Shown: piece after piece, positions 1 through 12,600 of the stretch | How the letters are laid out: each line of letters begins with the position of its first letter | How positions within the stretch are numbered: position 1 is the first letter of the stretch | NCBI GenBank assembly: GCA_907163375.1 | Contig: CAJQUW010003400.1 | Span: 416,901-480,900 of the forward strand | Length of the DNA: 64,000 nt | Source: Prostheceraeus crozeri | Lineage: Eukaryota > Platyhelminthes > Polycladida > Euryleptidae | Reading direction: 5' to 3' | Notes under the pieces: generated by a model | Database searches by the model: none | Told to the model about the DNA's origin: nothing | Seen by the model: the letters and a program-made list of their open reading frames with translations, nothing else | Translations under genes and position numbers: made by a program

Positions 1-569
1 TGTCAAGTGGCTGGTATCTCTCAACAAACTTATCATGAAAAAACTTTCTATGCATACTATGCTAAATTGATTAATGACTCACCACCATCAACTCTGATGT
101 GAACTGTTAATTAAAAAAATTAAACAATAATCAAAATTATTGCAAAATTCATCTACAGAATGATCAAACTTGCTTGCTTGAGAATCTTCATACGTGAAAG
201 TTTGTCACTTAAATCTCCGAGTACTTTGCTTGTGTTGTATACATTTGGGAAGATCTGAGATACATATCTATATTTACAAGAGGAGAACAAGTTCCACTTG
301 TTTTGAAGCAATAGCAAGTGTCACATATTTTGCAAGTTCATGAGCTACATCAGTACATGTATTGGTATTTAAATGATTATCTCATCCACCTCATCTATCG
401 TCGTCCACATAAATTCTCCAAAAGTAGCATTTTCAATATCTTTCCGTTTTAATGTTTGCCATATCACATTATGCAACCATATTCTGTTCATTTTTCTGAC
501 TCATATTGCATGCATATTCAGCCGAAACCAAATTGAAAATTCATAGCTTGTGGATAATGAATTACTTAC

Positions 570-630
570 ACTTAGCTGATATTCCACTTTCTCTCTTTCT
601 GAGCAAATCTTTAGTAACTCAGCGATGGCA
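570..630 (-). CDS. kinesin-14 exon, motor after the P-loop
   Basis: Sixty-one bases. The first T completes the Arg codon of the P-loop exon, giving [21 protein letters not shown]. This aligns with the ...R-A-L-x-x-L-F... helix that follows the P-loop in kinesins. Acceptor TTTTCAG, donor GTAAGT. The remaining motor (switch I, switch II, alpha-6) was not found in the 569 bases to the window edge. Confidence 0.82.
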
Positions 631-3600
631 CTGAAAAACATTCAAAGATTCGTTAATCATTAAATATGGCACGAATTGTACATGTACACATGCTGATTTC
701 AAAGTCACTCATCAATTAAGCTATAGAAACCTAAGAAAATTAGTAATAGAACGAGCTTGTGTTAATAGAAAAGATAGAAAATTACAAGACTACTATCAAT
801 AATTCTTCGTACGAGATGACGCGCTCATGCACTGCCGAAAACTGAAATTGTAACCTCATCAATAGTATAATTCCTTCCTGTTCTACATTATGCAAATGAA
901 TGTTACTCTACTTTTATCGAATGATGAGGATCTACATTTATTCTAAGATGTGGATCGAATAGCCGAATATAGAGGTGCTTCGGTGAAGTATAACTACTAT
1001 TTCAGCGTGACGTTAACTCCAAAGAGCAGCTACAACTTAGATACATTTCTCTATCACTTTCGTCAAGACTTCAAGTGGCATGTCGAGAAGAGCAGCGAAA
1101 GGGAAAGCTTGACAAGCAAAGTATGAAAATCTGCTTAATTTGACATGGCTAAGTGACATCGTAATCAATTTCATGGAATACCGCAGGATGTATTGATGAC
1201 CTGCTGCTGTTACGCTTACTTCTCAGTATTACGCTGACTTTTCAAGAACTTCGGTGCGTTACAACTCCTTCGTGCCTTTTATGATACGTTACAAGAACGC
1301 TAACTGACTTTATATTTTTTGCACATGTTCTTCATCAGGACGAAAATATTGTATCCATGAAATGTTTGATTTATATTCACAAAAATGAAATAAACACTAC
1401 TACTACTACTACTACATTTAGGATAACATGATATTCTTCTAAAAGAATAACACAATATAGTCTCTTTAAAGAAAGTAAGCGATAAGATAAAATCAGAACT
1501 TCAATGCCGTTGTACGATATTCGGTTTCCGGAGAATTAAGTAAGTAAGTAAGCGTTTATTCAAATATTGAAAATCGTAAAATTACAGAAAGAGACACAGA
1601 AAATAATAGCAAAAATACTGTCATTGAATCAATAACACATCTTGGAAGATACGTGCATGTATGAATTGACTACACAAACAAGGAATTTACGTAATAATTC
1701 AGCTGGAATATTCATTCAAAAGGACACACATCCAAGGAATGAATGAGTGGAGTCTACGTGATGTCTTCACACTAAGGATACATAAATGATCAGTACGGGG
1801 CAAACGAAGAGGAATCAACGGATGCAGTGGGTGCATTTTGAAATCGTTGAAGTTTTGCTTCAATACAACTTGGTACAAAAATAAATAAGGGGGCACAGTA
1901 AAGTAGCAGACTAGTAATTAAGGAATGATACACAGTGATAAGTTGTTTCACGGGAATAACAGGTTTTAGCATTCTTATAACATACATAATTAGCTTTCTG
2001 ATCGAAAAAATTATTTGCGGCTTTTGCGTTCCTTACAGGTCTAATTTTTCACAATGGCGGTTATTGATGACTATCCAGTCAACATAATTACTATCAAATG
2101 TACAAAGATAACTCCCACCAATTTCGAGGTAGAATTTCTATTAGATTTAAAGAGCACAAAATACGACAGTACTCTTTAAAGCTAATAGAAGTTCGACCTT
2201 AAAATTAGTGCCCTTGATTATCAATATGAATATGATCTCCCGTCGTTCGGTCAGCTACGTAAATCAACATAAAGTCCCATCTTTACCAATGACTTCGAAA
2301 CATTAGTAGAGGAAACTTCCACCAACGTGCAGCAGATGGGAGCAAGTAATAATGCTGGCGTTGTGATATCCCCAACTTAAAGTGATGATCGGAAAAAATA
2401 AGTCATAAAATCCTGCTACTTACTTAATTTCCCCTTGGGGAAAAAGAGAATCGAATAAATTCTTCTAGATGCCAAAGCTTAAATGCAAGTACCAGCATTT
2501 CAGCATTCAAATGCAAGTGCAAGTATTAAAGTCTGCTTCGATGCCTCATATTCACTGCTAAGTTTGAATATTAGACAGAGGTCACATTTTAATATCAATG
2601 CTACGGGTGCTATAAGTGCAACATCGGTGTTATATTTTAGAATTTCCTACCTATTTGGCTTCCGATCGGAAACAGAATAATAGATGGATTTTTTGGGGGG
2701 AGGGGGGGTAAACAAATTCATAGATAGATTTTCCGCTGTAGGAAATGTAATTATAGTTTAATTTTCCGTCTTTCAGACTACGTGCGAGTATATTTTATTG
2801 CTCTTTGATGCACTTCGTGTCAAATGCTGTGCATGTTGATGCAATTAAACAGTGAAGTATAGAATAAATAATGTCGCATTTTACATTTCAACACACAACA
2901 GCATATGTCACTTTTTGATAACTGCAGCGATGCTACGGAAATTCTAGCATGATGAGAAAATGTAAATCACAGCCTATGTTGTGATTTATAAGCACCCGGC
3001 GGAAAATCAACAACGCATCCATTCTATGATGTATTTTCCTACCGGAAAATGTATAAGGCAGGATAATGCAAATCATAACACCAGTAGAAAAGGATCATCA
3101 CGTTGCTTCTGTTCGCACCAAGTTGACAGAAGATCACGAATGAACGATGCTTCGGCCAGTTTATGGGCAGTGTAGCAGTAGCGAGTGAAGTGCCGTCGCA
3201 ATCCATGTGACAAGATGTTCTGTGATCACTTCATATCGAGAATGATTTTATGACCACACATGACCCCGCTTGTCATTGTCATGCCGAACATTTCGTTTGA
3301 CAGATTCATCTAATCAAAATGAATTCTGTATAAAAATAACTCAGTATTAAAATAATATTCATATCTTAAAAATATTTTAATAAACCATAAACACAGCTCT
3401 ACTGAGAAGTGACCCACTGGAAATAGCATTAAATTTTCCGATCGGAAACTAATTCTTGGAAAGTACTGTAGCAACGGATGAATAGATTCCGTGTCTGTAT
3501 CATGAAGTATCATCAACGCAGACAGGAAACTTGACATCCGATTGCCCGTCCTCTCGGCACTATGAGAAACAACTATTTTCTTTGAGACAATGCACTGAAG

Positions 3601-6600
3601 TTAACAATCTGCAACATTGGCAGCATCAACTACATCCGTGGTCACTGAGAATCTATGATTAGCCTAATCCAATAATATCACGCCATCGACCCTAAGAAAG
3701 GCCTTTAGGTCCATGGCAGTAAACAATGTCGCAAATAATAGCAACTGTAACAACAACAGCCTGAACAAGACATGAAGTATTATCTACCAATCATGACTCT
3801 GGAGGTGATCTGTATTTGCAAAATAATTATTTAAGAAATTCAGCTGCTTTTTCATTCGAAACGGAAGCATTCAACTTAGTAGATCGTGGCGACACATAAA
3901 AGAACAATCACGTCATCAATAAAATAAAAAATTCATAATTACCGAATATTGACTCCGGGATCATTTGGAGGTCCTTGCATTGTATAAGTCTTTCCACTTC
4001 CTGTTTGACCGTAGGCAAGGATACAGATGTTGTATCCGTCTACACATGACGTGATGATCGGTAACACTTCTTTGAATACCTGAAATCGGAAGAGCCACTA
4101 ACAGGAGGGTTTCATGATTCATACCCAAACACCACCTGTTGTTCCGCCTTTATTTTAAATATACTTGGCAGCGTATACTTAGCATAATATGCTTGGCAGA
4201 ATATAACAACTTTCACAAGAGAACAATGTCCGATATCTTCCTGTATCAGGGGCAAGTTCTCCTTGACAGGTATTTGCCCCTTATAAAGGAGCAAATACTC
4301 GAAACCTCGGGTCTTGACAGTTGGCGTGTCGTACGTTTCAATAGAAAGTACACGCATAGTACATTAAAGTACTATTAGTTAGTACACGTAAAGTACACTG
4401 AAGTACGCATAGTAAAGTGCTAGGACGGTGAAGTTTGGTAAGCAGGATTATGCTATTAAGCAAATACATTTAGAAATGAATTTATCACAGTATGAATAGA
4501 AATAAGGTAGAAAGCATGTCGCTGTGAAAAATAGTAAAAAACGAAACTATACTTATTAAATTATGTAGTGGTTGTAGATCAGAGTGGTTGTAGATCCCCC
4601 ATTTTCCATGTCATAATTGTGTTTCGTTTTGCATTGATGTTCCTTTTGATGGTGCTGATGATTCAGAATTATATCCGAATTTTTACAAAGCTGATTATAA
4701 TTCGATACGATATCTACTAAGTGGTGTTGATTGGACTGATTTATATCTACGATCATCAGATGTTCAATCCTTTTGGGATGTGTTTTGTGATGTTCTTAAC
4801 AATGTCATTTCTGATACGAATCTTGTACCCAAAAATAGGAAAATGTCTGTTTTTCGATATCCTAAACATATACATAAACTCCGTTTGAAAAAGCAAAGAC
4901 TCTACAAAAAGCGTGCTAATGACGAATCATCAAGACGAAAATATCAAGAGGCATGTGAAAATTACAAAGCTAAAGTAAAAGAGTTCAACGAGACATTAGA
5001 AAATGACTTGATAGACAGTGGAAATACAAAGAAGTTTTATGCATTTGTGAGAAAGAAACTTAAACAAGGTTACAGATCTCTTCCTTTGGTCGATAGTAAT
5101 GGAGAGGTTATCTGTTCAAATATAGAAAAAGCCAACATCTTCAATAGTTACTTTGCATCTGTATGCGTTATTGACAATGGTTCACTACCTCGTGTAAATC
5201 TTCCTATCTCAACTCTTGAAGAATTGAGCTATGTTACCTTTCCTTCGGATACTATAATTTCTAAATTGAAGAAACTTCCGTTGAAGTATTTGCATTCACC
5301 AGATGGCTTTCCTCCTATATTTTTACATTGTATTGCTGATGTAATATCTGCTCCGCTACAAATTCTTTTTGAATGGTCGCTGTCCTCCGGAATATTGCCA
5401 TCTAATTGGAAACAATCAATAATTGTGCCATCCTTCAAAAAGGGTTCGCCAACATTGGTCCGCAACTATCGTCCGATAGCACTTACGTCTGTAATATGCA
5501 AAGTAATGGAAGCGTTTATAGTAGAAGCTATATCAACACATTGTGAGAAGACGAACATCCTGAGCTTGTCTCAACATGGTTTTGCAAGAGGTCGCTCTAC
5601 ATGCACTCAACTTCTTGATTCTCTCGATCTTTATTCGGCAGCTGTAAACAATGGTTACCCAGTGGACGTTATTCACATCGACTTTATGCGAGCGTTTGAC
5701 TCCATATGTCATCCCAAACTACTTTTGAAATTAAGAGCAATTGGAATAAATTATGAAATGTTCAATTGGATTAAGTCGTACATCATAAATCGCACTCAAC
5801 AAGTTATGGTTGGCAGGAGTAAATCTGAGGAAGTGACAATGATTAGCGGTGTACCTCAAGGTTCAGTTTTAGGACCCTGGTTATTCAAAATTTTTATGAA
5901 TGACATTGTACAATGCATGCATTCCCCAGCTCAGATTCGTTTGTTTGCTGACGACATTAAAATCTTTTCTGTCAGAGCGCCAAATGATACTTCTCTTGAA
6001 CATTCGCTAAATGATATTTGTCTATGGTCAAAAATTTGGCAATTGCCTGTTTCCTGTGAAAAATGTAAATATATTCCTTTAAACTCTCGTAGATCCGATT
6101 TATCTTATTCAATCGAAGATTACGCTTTGCCGAGTGATTCTATTGTTTGTGATTTAGGAGTAACTTTTACATCGAACTTGAAGTTTTCTGACCATTGTGC
6201 CAAAGTGTCATCTACAGCTTACAGTCGAGCATTCCTCGTATTAAAAAGTTTTACTACAGACAACCCCAAATTGCTTGTTCGCGCTTTTTGTTGCTTTGTT
6301 CGCCCAATATTGGAGTACTGCTCCCAAGTATGGAGTCCTCATTTGATTGGAGATATAAGGATTGTTGAAAGAGTACAAAAATATTTCACTAAGCAGGTTT
6401 GTCTGCGAGCGTCAATTGAATTTGATTGTTATAATGACCGTTTGATAAAACTAAAAATACAGTCCTTAGAATACCGTAGAATTCTACTTGATTTGACATT
6501 GACTTACAAAATTGTTCATGAACTTGTTGACTTACCTTTTGAAAATTTTTTTAGTTTTCATAACACAGCTACCATCTGTACACGTGGTCATTGTTATAAA

Positions 6601-9600
6601 TTGAGGTCTCTTGGTCGTGTACATTCGGATTGTCGTAAATACTTCTTTAGTAATCGTGTTGTTCAAATTTGGAATTCTTTGCCTGTTGATGTAATTTCCA
6701 GTCCCACATTATCTTGTTTCAAATTCAGACTACGACAGCTCAACCTATCACATTATTGTAAAGTTTTTGGATAATTGTACATGTTTTTCTCCTGGCTTCA
6801 CATAAGTGTTGTTCATCAACCAGTGTTGCCATTTGTAGAAGTTTATCTTCTTCAATAAACTAATTCTATTCTATTCTAAATTATGAAAATTAGATTTTCA
6901 TTCATTATTTTCCGCACTATCTTATAAGTTACAATTTGATGCTGTGAATCAGTCTCAAGCGATTTCTTACCATCAACTTATTTTATCAACAGCTATCAGG
7001 AAGTATTACTTTTTCAATATTTGTATTAAAGTTTAAAAAAACTTGCCTACAGAAAAATCTCTCAAAACATGCTAATAATTCAAAATTCAATTAGTAGATT
7101 ATCCTGTATGACAGTGGTGGGCAACCAAGTTGGGATAGCGAGCCACCAATTTTAGAAGGCAGTAGTATAGGCTTGATGTTCTTTTATTTTTTTGCATATT
7201 TAGGCTGCTGTACCATGCGTGCATGTGTAGTGGCCGCATTAGAACAAAATTTTACATGTCAATGTATACAGCAGTATTGTACACAATTAGCTATTTTAAT
7301 ATTAAGGAATCATTATTTACTTTCTACAATTCATATGAAAATTGGAGAGCGAATAGGCCTATGACTAATCATGGAAGCTTTCCTTTTATGTAGTTAAACG
7401 GCAATTTGACTTTTTTGGTGATTTTACCGACATTAGCTTATTTCATCGAAAATCAACGGTCTGTTAGTGCAGTGCAACTATCCGCCTGGAGGTCGCACAA
7501 GACAAAACCGATTTTGCTACAATTATTGTTCATGCTACACGTACAGCTCATTTAGTTGTTAATTAATGGTTTTGCAAATTCTAAGGATGATCCATCACCC
7601 TTAGATGCACCTCCCAAAGGTCGAAGTGGGAGTGAGTCATTTTCACATCTTCGATTCAAATAATGTCCACGAGCCACTTTAGATATAAGAAGCGGTGGCG
7701 GGCCACGCGTAGCCCACCACCTGCTTTATGAATATTCAAGCAGAAGTTGTATCATTTTTATGAGTGGCTTTATCATAAATGATAATCAATCAAGTTCATT
7801 TTTTATTAGTACTTCATAGATATGATGTGCTCATTTCGTAGCCGGCAGGGCTTCATCCTAAATCTGCACATTATGTGCATTATCTGTTCAATCTGGTTGA
7901 CGGAAGTTTCGTGAGTTATCAGTCACCATCTCTAACATCGAGGGCGACTCCTTTATGGATGAAAGGTCAAGTGTATGACGCGTGTATGAGAAGGTGCATG
8001 ATATACGGCAGAGAAACATGGCCCATGAAAGTCGAAGATCAGCAAAAAATGGTGACAGCAGAACGCAGAATGATCCACTGCATGATGGGCGTATCTTTGA
8101 ATAACAAGTTCGCTTTTCCATGCTTCGCCAGCTTCTTGGAATAGAAGACATCAAAACCGTCGTAAAAGGAACCGTCTTAATGGTTCGGGCATGTTCTCCA
8201 GAGGATAACTATGTCAAGAGGGCGTATGGCATGGACCTACCGTGGTCAACGCCGATAGATCCCCCAAAGAAGACGTGGCGCGAAACGGTGCTTGCTGATT
8301 GGAAGGAGCTTGGCCTGAAGGACAGTGATGCTCCCAACTGTGGATTGTGAAGAAAATTCACTGGGAAAAACCGTCCTCACTTACGAAGAATTGATAATGG
8401 ACGTGAAACGTTAAAACAAAAGTAAGTAAGTTTGATCCTAAAATCGGGGAACCTTCATCCAAAATATAACAGTCTGCAAACCTGTCTGCAAGAATGTTCT
8501 CTCACATATAACAGCTTTGTTGGTAAGTGTGAGTGAGATACACGAACGATTTGATAGCTATGAATAACATTGGACGATAAATTAACTGCACAGCAACTAA
8601 CGAAGATGGAAAAATGAGGAGAAATGATTAATTGCCATCACGCCAACACTTGATTACTAACCTCATCTTGGGTTGAGTTTGGAGTGAAAGCGCGATCAAA
8701 TTGAAAGACTTTCTTGGATGGCTCGGCAACTAAAATATCTTGATCAGAAGGAAAGGTCAATCTTCCATTTGAGGAGGGATCACATCGACATCGGCAGAAC
8801 ACTCGAATGTTTCCTCGAAGTTCTTGCAACTGCAAAAGAGGCGCATATTTGTAAGACTGTCAAAAAAGTTGAGAAGTCAAGTCACTGAATTACCTGATTG
8901 TAGAGAAGTTTTCTTTGTAATGCTTCCTTTCGATATAGCGTCCTAAGTTCGTCGATCTCGGAACTCTGATTGCTTTCTGTTCGGCGTATATGTTGAACAG
9001 CACCAACAACCTGTTGTCAGAGGATCAGACATCAAGTGATGATTATATCGATTATGAATGGTCACGTGATATTGAAGCAATTTTTCTCCATAACAGAATT
9101 ATGAATTGAATCAACATATGTGTAGCAGAAACTCTACGTTTTCCTTTCTTCTCGAGATGCTTCACCCTCTCAGTTCCCAGTGAATATGTATGTAGGGTGA
9201 CTAAATTAAAAACACATGTCAAACATTTCCTCGACTATGCGGTACAGCATGTTGAAATTCACAAATAGCACCAGTAGAGGTGAGGTCTATGTCTGGTCGA
9301 GGAATTTCTCAACATGAAGCTGGCTCACGATCATGTGATCAGTGGATCTCAGAGGCAACAACTACTTAGTTTATGGGTTCACGATTTCATATACAGGTAT
9401 GCGATCCACTGTCTAACGAAAACCTCTTGATTCCACAAAACTTTTAAATCGCACTTGCTTCGTTGATGCAAGCCACAAAAAGAGAACACGTCACTCTGAC
9501 TGTATTTGCTTTGAAAAGGAGGCAGCAGCATTTAGCGAATAAAGGAAAACCGGAAATAATTGATTTAAATTCTATTGCCTATATTTATTGGCCTGAATTG

Positions 9601-12600
9601 CATTGGGAAAGTTGATCAAGCTCATACAGTAAGCTGTAACTATCTTCGTTGGATTTTTGCGTTTATAACATTATCGATATTATCAACCGCTTTACATTAT
9701 CTACAAGGGTATAAAACTGTCGCAACCCGTAAAATCTTGCTATTCTTAGACCACAATGCTTGTAAAAAAATCACAGATTTTAAGAAGATCATGATCAACA
9801 GAAATTCATGCTATCATACCTCAATTAAATCGATATTTTCTTCAAATAGCAGGTATAATTTTAATTTTCAAAGCATGAAATTTCAAAAATTGCGTGTAAT
9901 TCATGCATATTTTCCCAAAGTTTCAAATTTGTACACATTTCCCAAAAAATTCTAAAAAATAAATACAGACGAAATTCGGACATGTGCCACCACCTGGCAG
10001 TAGGATGTTAATACTAAAATATCGTTGAGAAACAATAACAATGACCCGTTGTGCATGAAAAAACTTTCAAAGATTCAAATATTGAACGCTGTCATTATCA
10101 AATAATTATTATTTATATCTTTTAGTGGAAGCTTTAAGCATACCTTTTCTAACTGCATCAAAAATTCCTTGTAGTCCGAGTCCATTTCGATCTTTATTTG
10201 AAATTGCTGCTTGTGCAAATGTTTCAGTTGTGTTTGTAATTGCATCAAAGTTTCTCGTTTGACATTATTATCTTCAGACTGCAAAAGGGAAAGAAAAAGA
10301 TGGTAAATGTGTTAATTAACTAGTTAATACATGCATGTCATTTTCTAAATATCCATCTTTTACCTTCTTAACCACTGCAGTCTTCGGACGATTCGCAGCA
10401 AGTGCTTCAAGCTTCAACATTGTAGACTGGCATTCTGACCGTGAGCTCGCAAGTTGTTCTTCTAATTCACGAAGCTAAAAAAGGAAAATAAACTGATTTG
10501 ATGAAAAGAATGAGTCGTAGTCTATAGAACAATATGCGATTATAAAAAATCTATCTATCTCTGAGTGATGCACGGCTTAAATCAGCACAGCTGAGCAGAA
10601 ACAGAGCACTGCATACGAATGATAAAATGATGCTAACTGATACATAACTACTGAATTCGAATTCTTTATATTACAGATATCAGCATGTTGAGTGAAAATG
10701 ATGAAAAGATGAGTGAAGACTTGAATGCTGCTGTCGTATGGATGTGTCGGCCTACTGCTATTAATGTCACGTTCAGCAATTATGTAATTTGGAGGCTAGG
10801 TTCAAATATTACAGGGGTACTAAACGTGTGGTCCGCTAGCACGTTGCAGCTAACCCGCGTTCTATCTAAGCAGCGTTCGAAATAGGTAGTCACCATGGAA
10901 GCAAAGCAATGATCATGATCCAAATTAGCCAGGTTTGCTTATTCCATTCAGAGAGGTCAAGCTGCTTTCTTTCAACTAATGAGATTTCTTTGTCAGTGTG
11001 GGTCTCATCAGCAAAATACCAGATAGATGATACATAAGAGTCGGAGCGACTTTAACTTGACTTTGATAATGAATTCAAACATTTTAATGCAAATCTCATT
11101 AACTTAAACGGCCTTTTGAGTAACCCAGTAATTTAAAAAATGGAGGCATGCAGCCACAGGGTACATACAGAAGTCCTAATAAAGATTTCCAAAACTTCCC
11201 CAGGATTTCAAGGACTAAGATAATGAAATTCCAAAACCTACCAAGGAATACACAACGACTGAGTATATCCGTGAACCAAGATAATTACACTTTTGTATAG
11301 TAGAACGATGAAGTAGAAACATTACTAAAATTGTACTTCGCATCTGCACGTCATTACGCAAAGTAGAATTTAACTCGCTCATGAAATTATCACGTTGTAT
11401 CATCCATTAATTATATTCAATTCAAAATAAATCATTGGCGCAATAGCGGAGTATACAAAATCATCATTTTTTTGTAAACGATTCAGATAAAGTAGTGCAA
11501 ATAATTAATGAAGAAGTGTCATCTTCATTATCGCTTGTTACAAATTTACATCATAATTGCAACTAAAAATCAAACACTTACAAGACATTTCTCAAACCAA
11601 AAAATGGAAACAAGTTATTTCAGTTGCTCCTTCAAATAAAGATAGTTGTCAATAATGAGAAACTCTTTTGCTTCAATGTTTGCAGTTTCTCCTTTTAGGC
11701 TGCTCCAATTTGCTAATTTCAAGAGACAAACGCTTCTTCTCTTTCCGTTCCTTTTTCCAATCTGCCTCCTTTTCTTTTCTTCGTCGAGCCATCATAATAA
11801 ATAAATAATAAAAAATCTGCCATCATATAGTATAGCCAACATCATAATTCCACAAGCTTCCCTAAACTCTGTTTGACTTGAGGCAATTTTTTCACATGTG
11901 ACCTGGCTTCAAAGCCAACATATGCTGTTTGAAAAGTTCTCAAGCAAACTTGGTTAAACAATCATCTGAAGAAGTAGTGCAAAATCAAAATCAAAATCAA
12001 CTCCTCGACTTGATATTATACAACAGACAGGCAGAGAGAGAGAGAGAGAGCTATAATGACAAGATATCGTAAAAGTTGTAATATTCATTGATAAAACATT
12101 ATTACATAAGGAACAATTTTAAACATTGAACTGTACAGTGCACATAGAAATCTCAATGAACGTGAGTTGTGCCTTCAAATCAATGGATTGCCATTTCATA
12201 GTCATTTTCACTCCAACTTATCAGAAATGTAGCACGGCTACATTAAAAACTTCTAGACAAAAAAATACTAAGATCTCATCATTTTGCAATGAATTACATG
12301 TTGAATCCGTATAGATGACTATGTGAACGTCCAAATTTCAAATGTATTCCAAACTAGAGCGAAATAAGAGAACTGACCTTGACTGCTGGATAGAACAGTA
12401 TATCTATCTAAACATAAGAGAATTCCATCAAAAGAAAGAAAGAAAGAAAGAAAGGATTTATTCACGGCATGATGCATGCATGTTTAAACAAAGTTTAAAC
12501 AAAGTGAACTGATTTGTCATGAATATATTTCACGATGCCCTTCGCCCGATTTTTATAAAGTGAAACTTCGGGAGGAAATAAAGATGGTGTACAATGATCA

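Noticed and set aside
9575..9955. 126-codon plus-strand frame
   Set aside because: Lies in a kinesin intron, AT-rich, no recognisable domain. Likely a chance frame.
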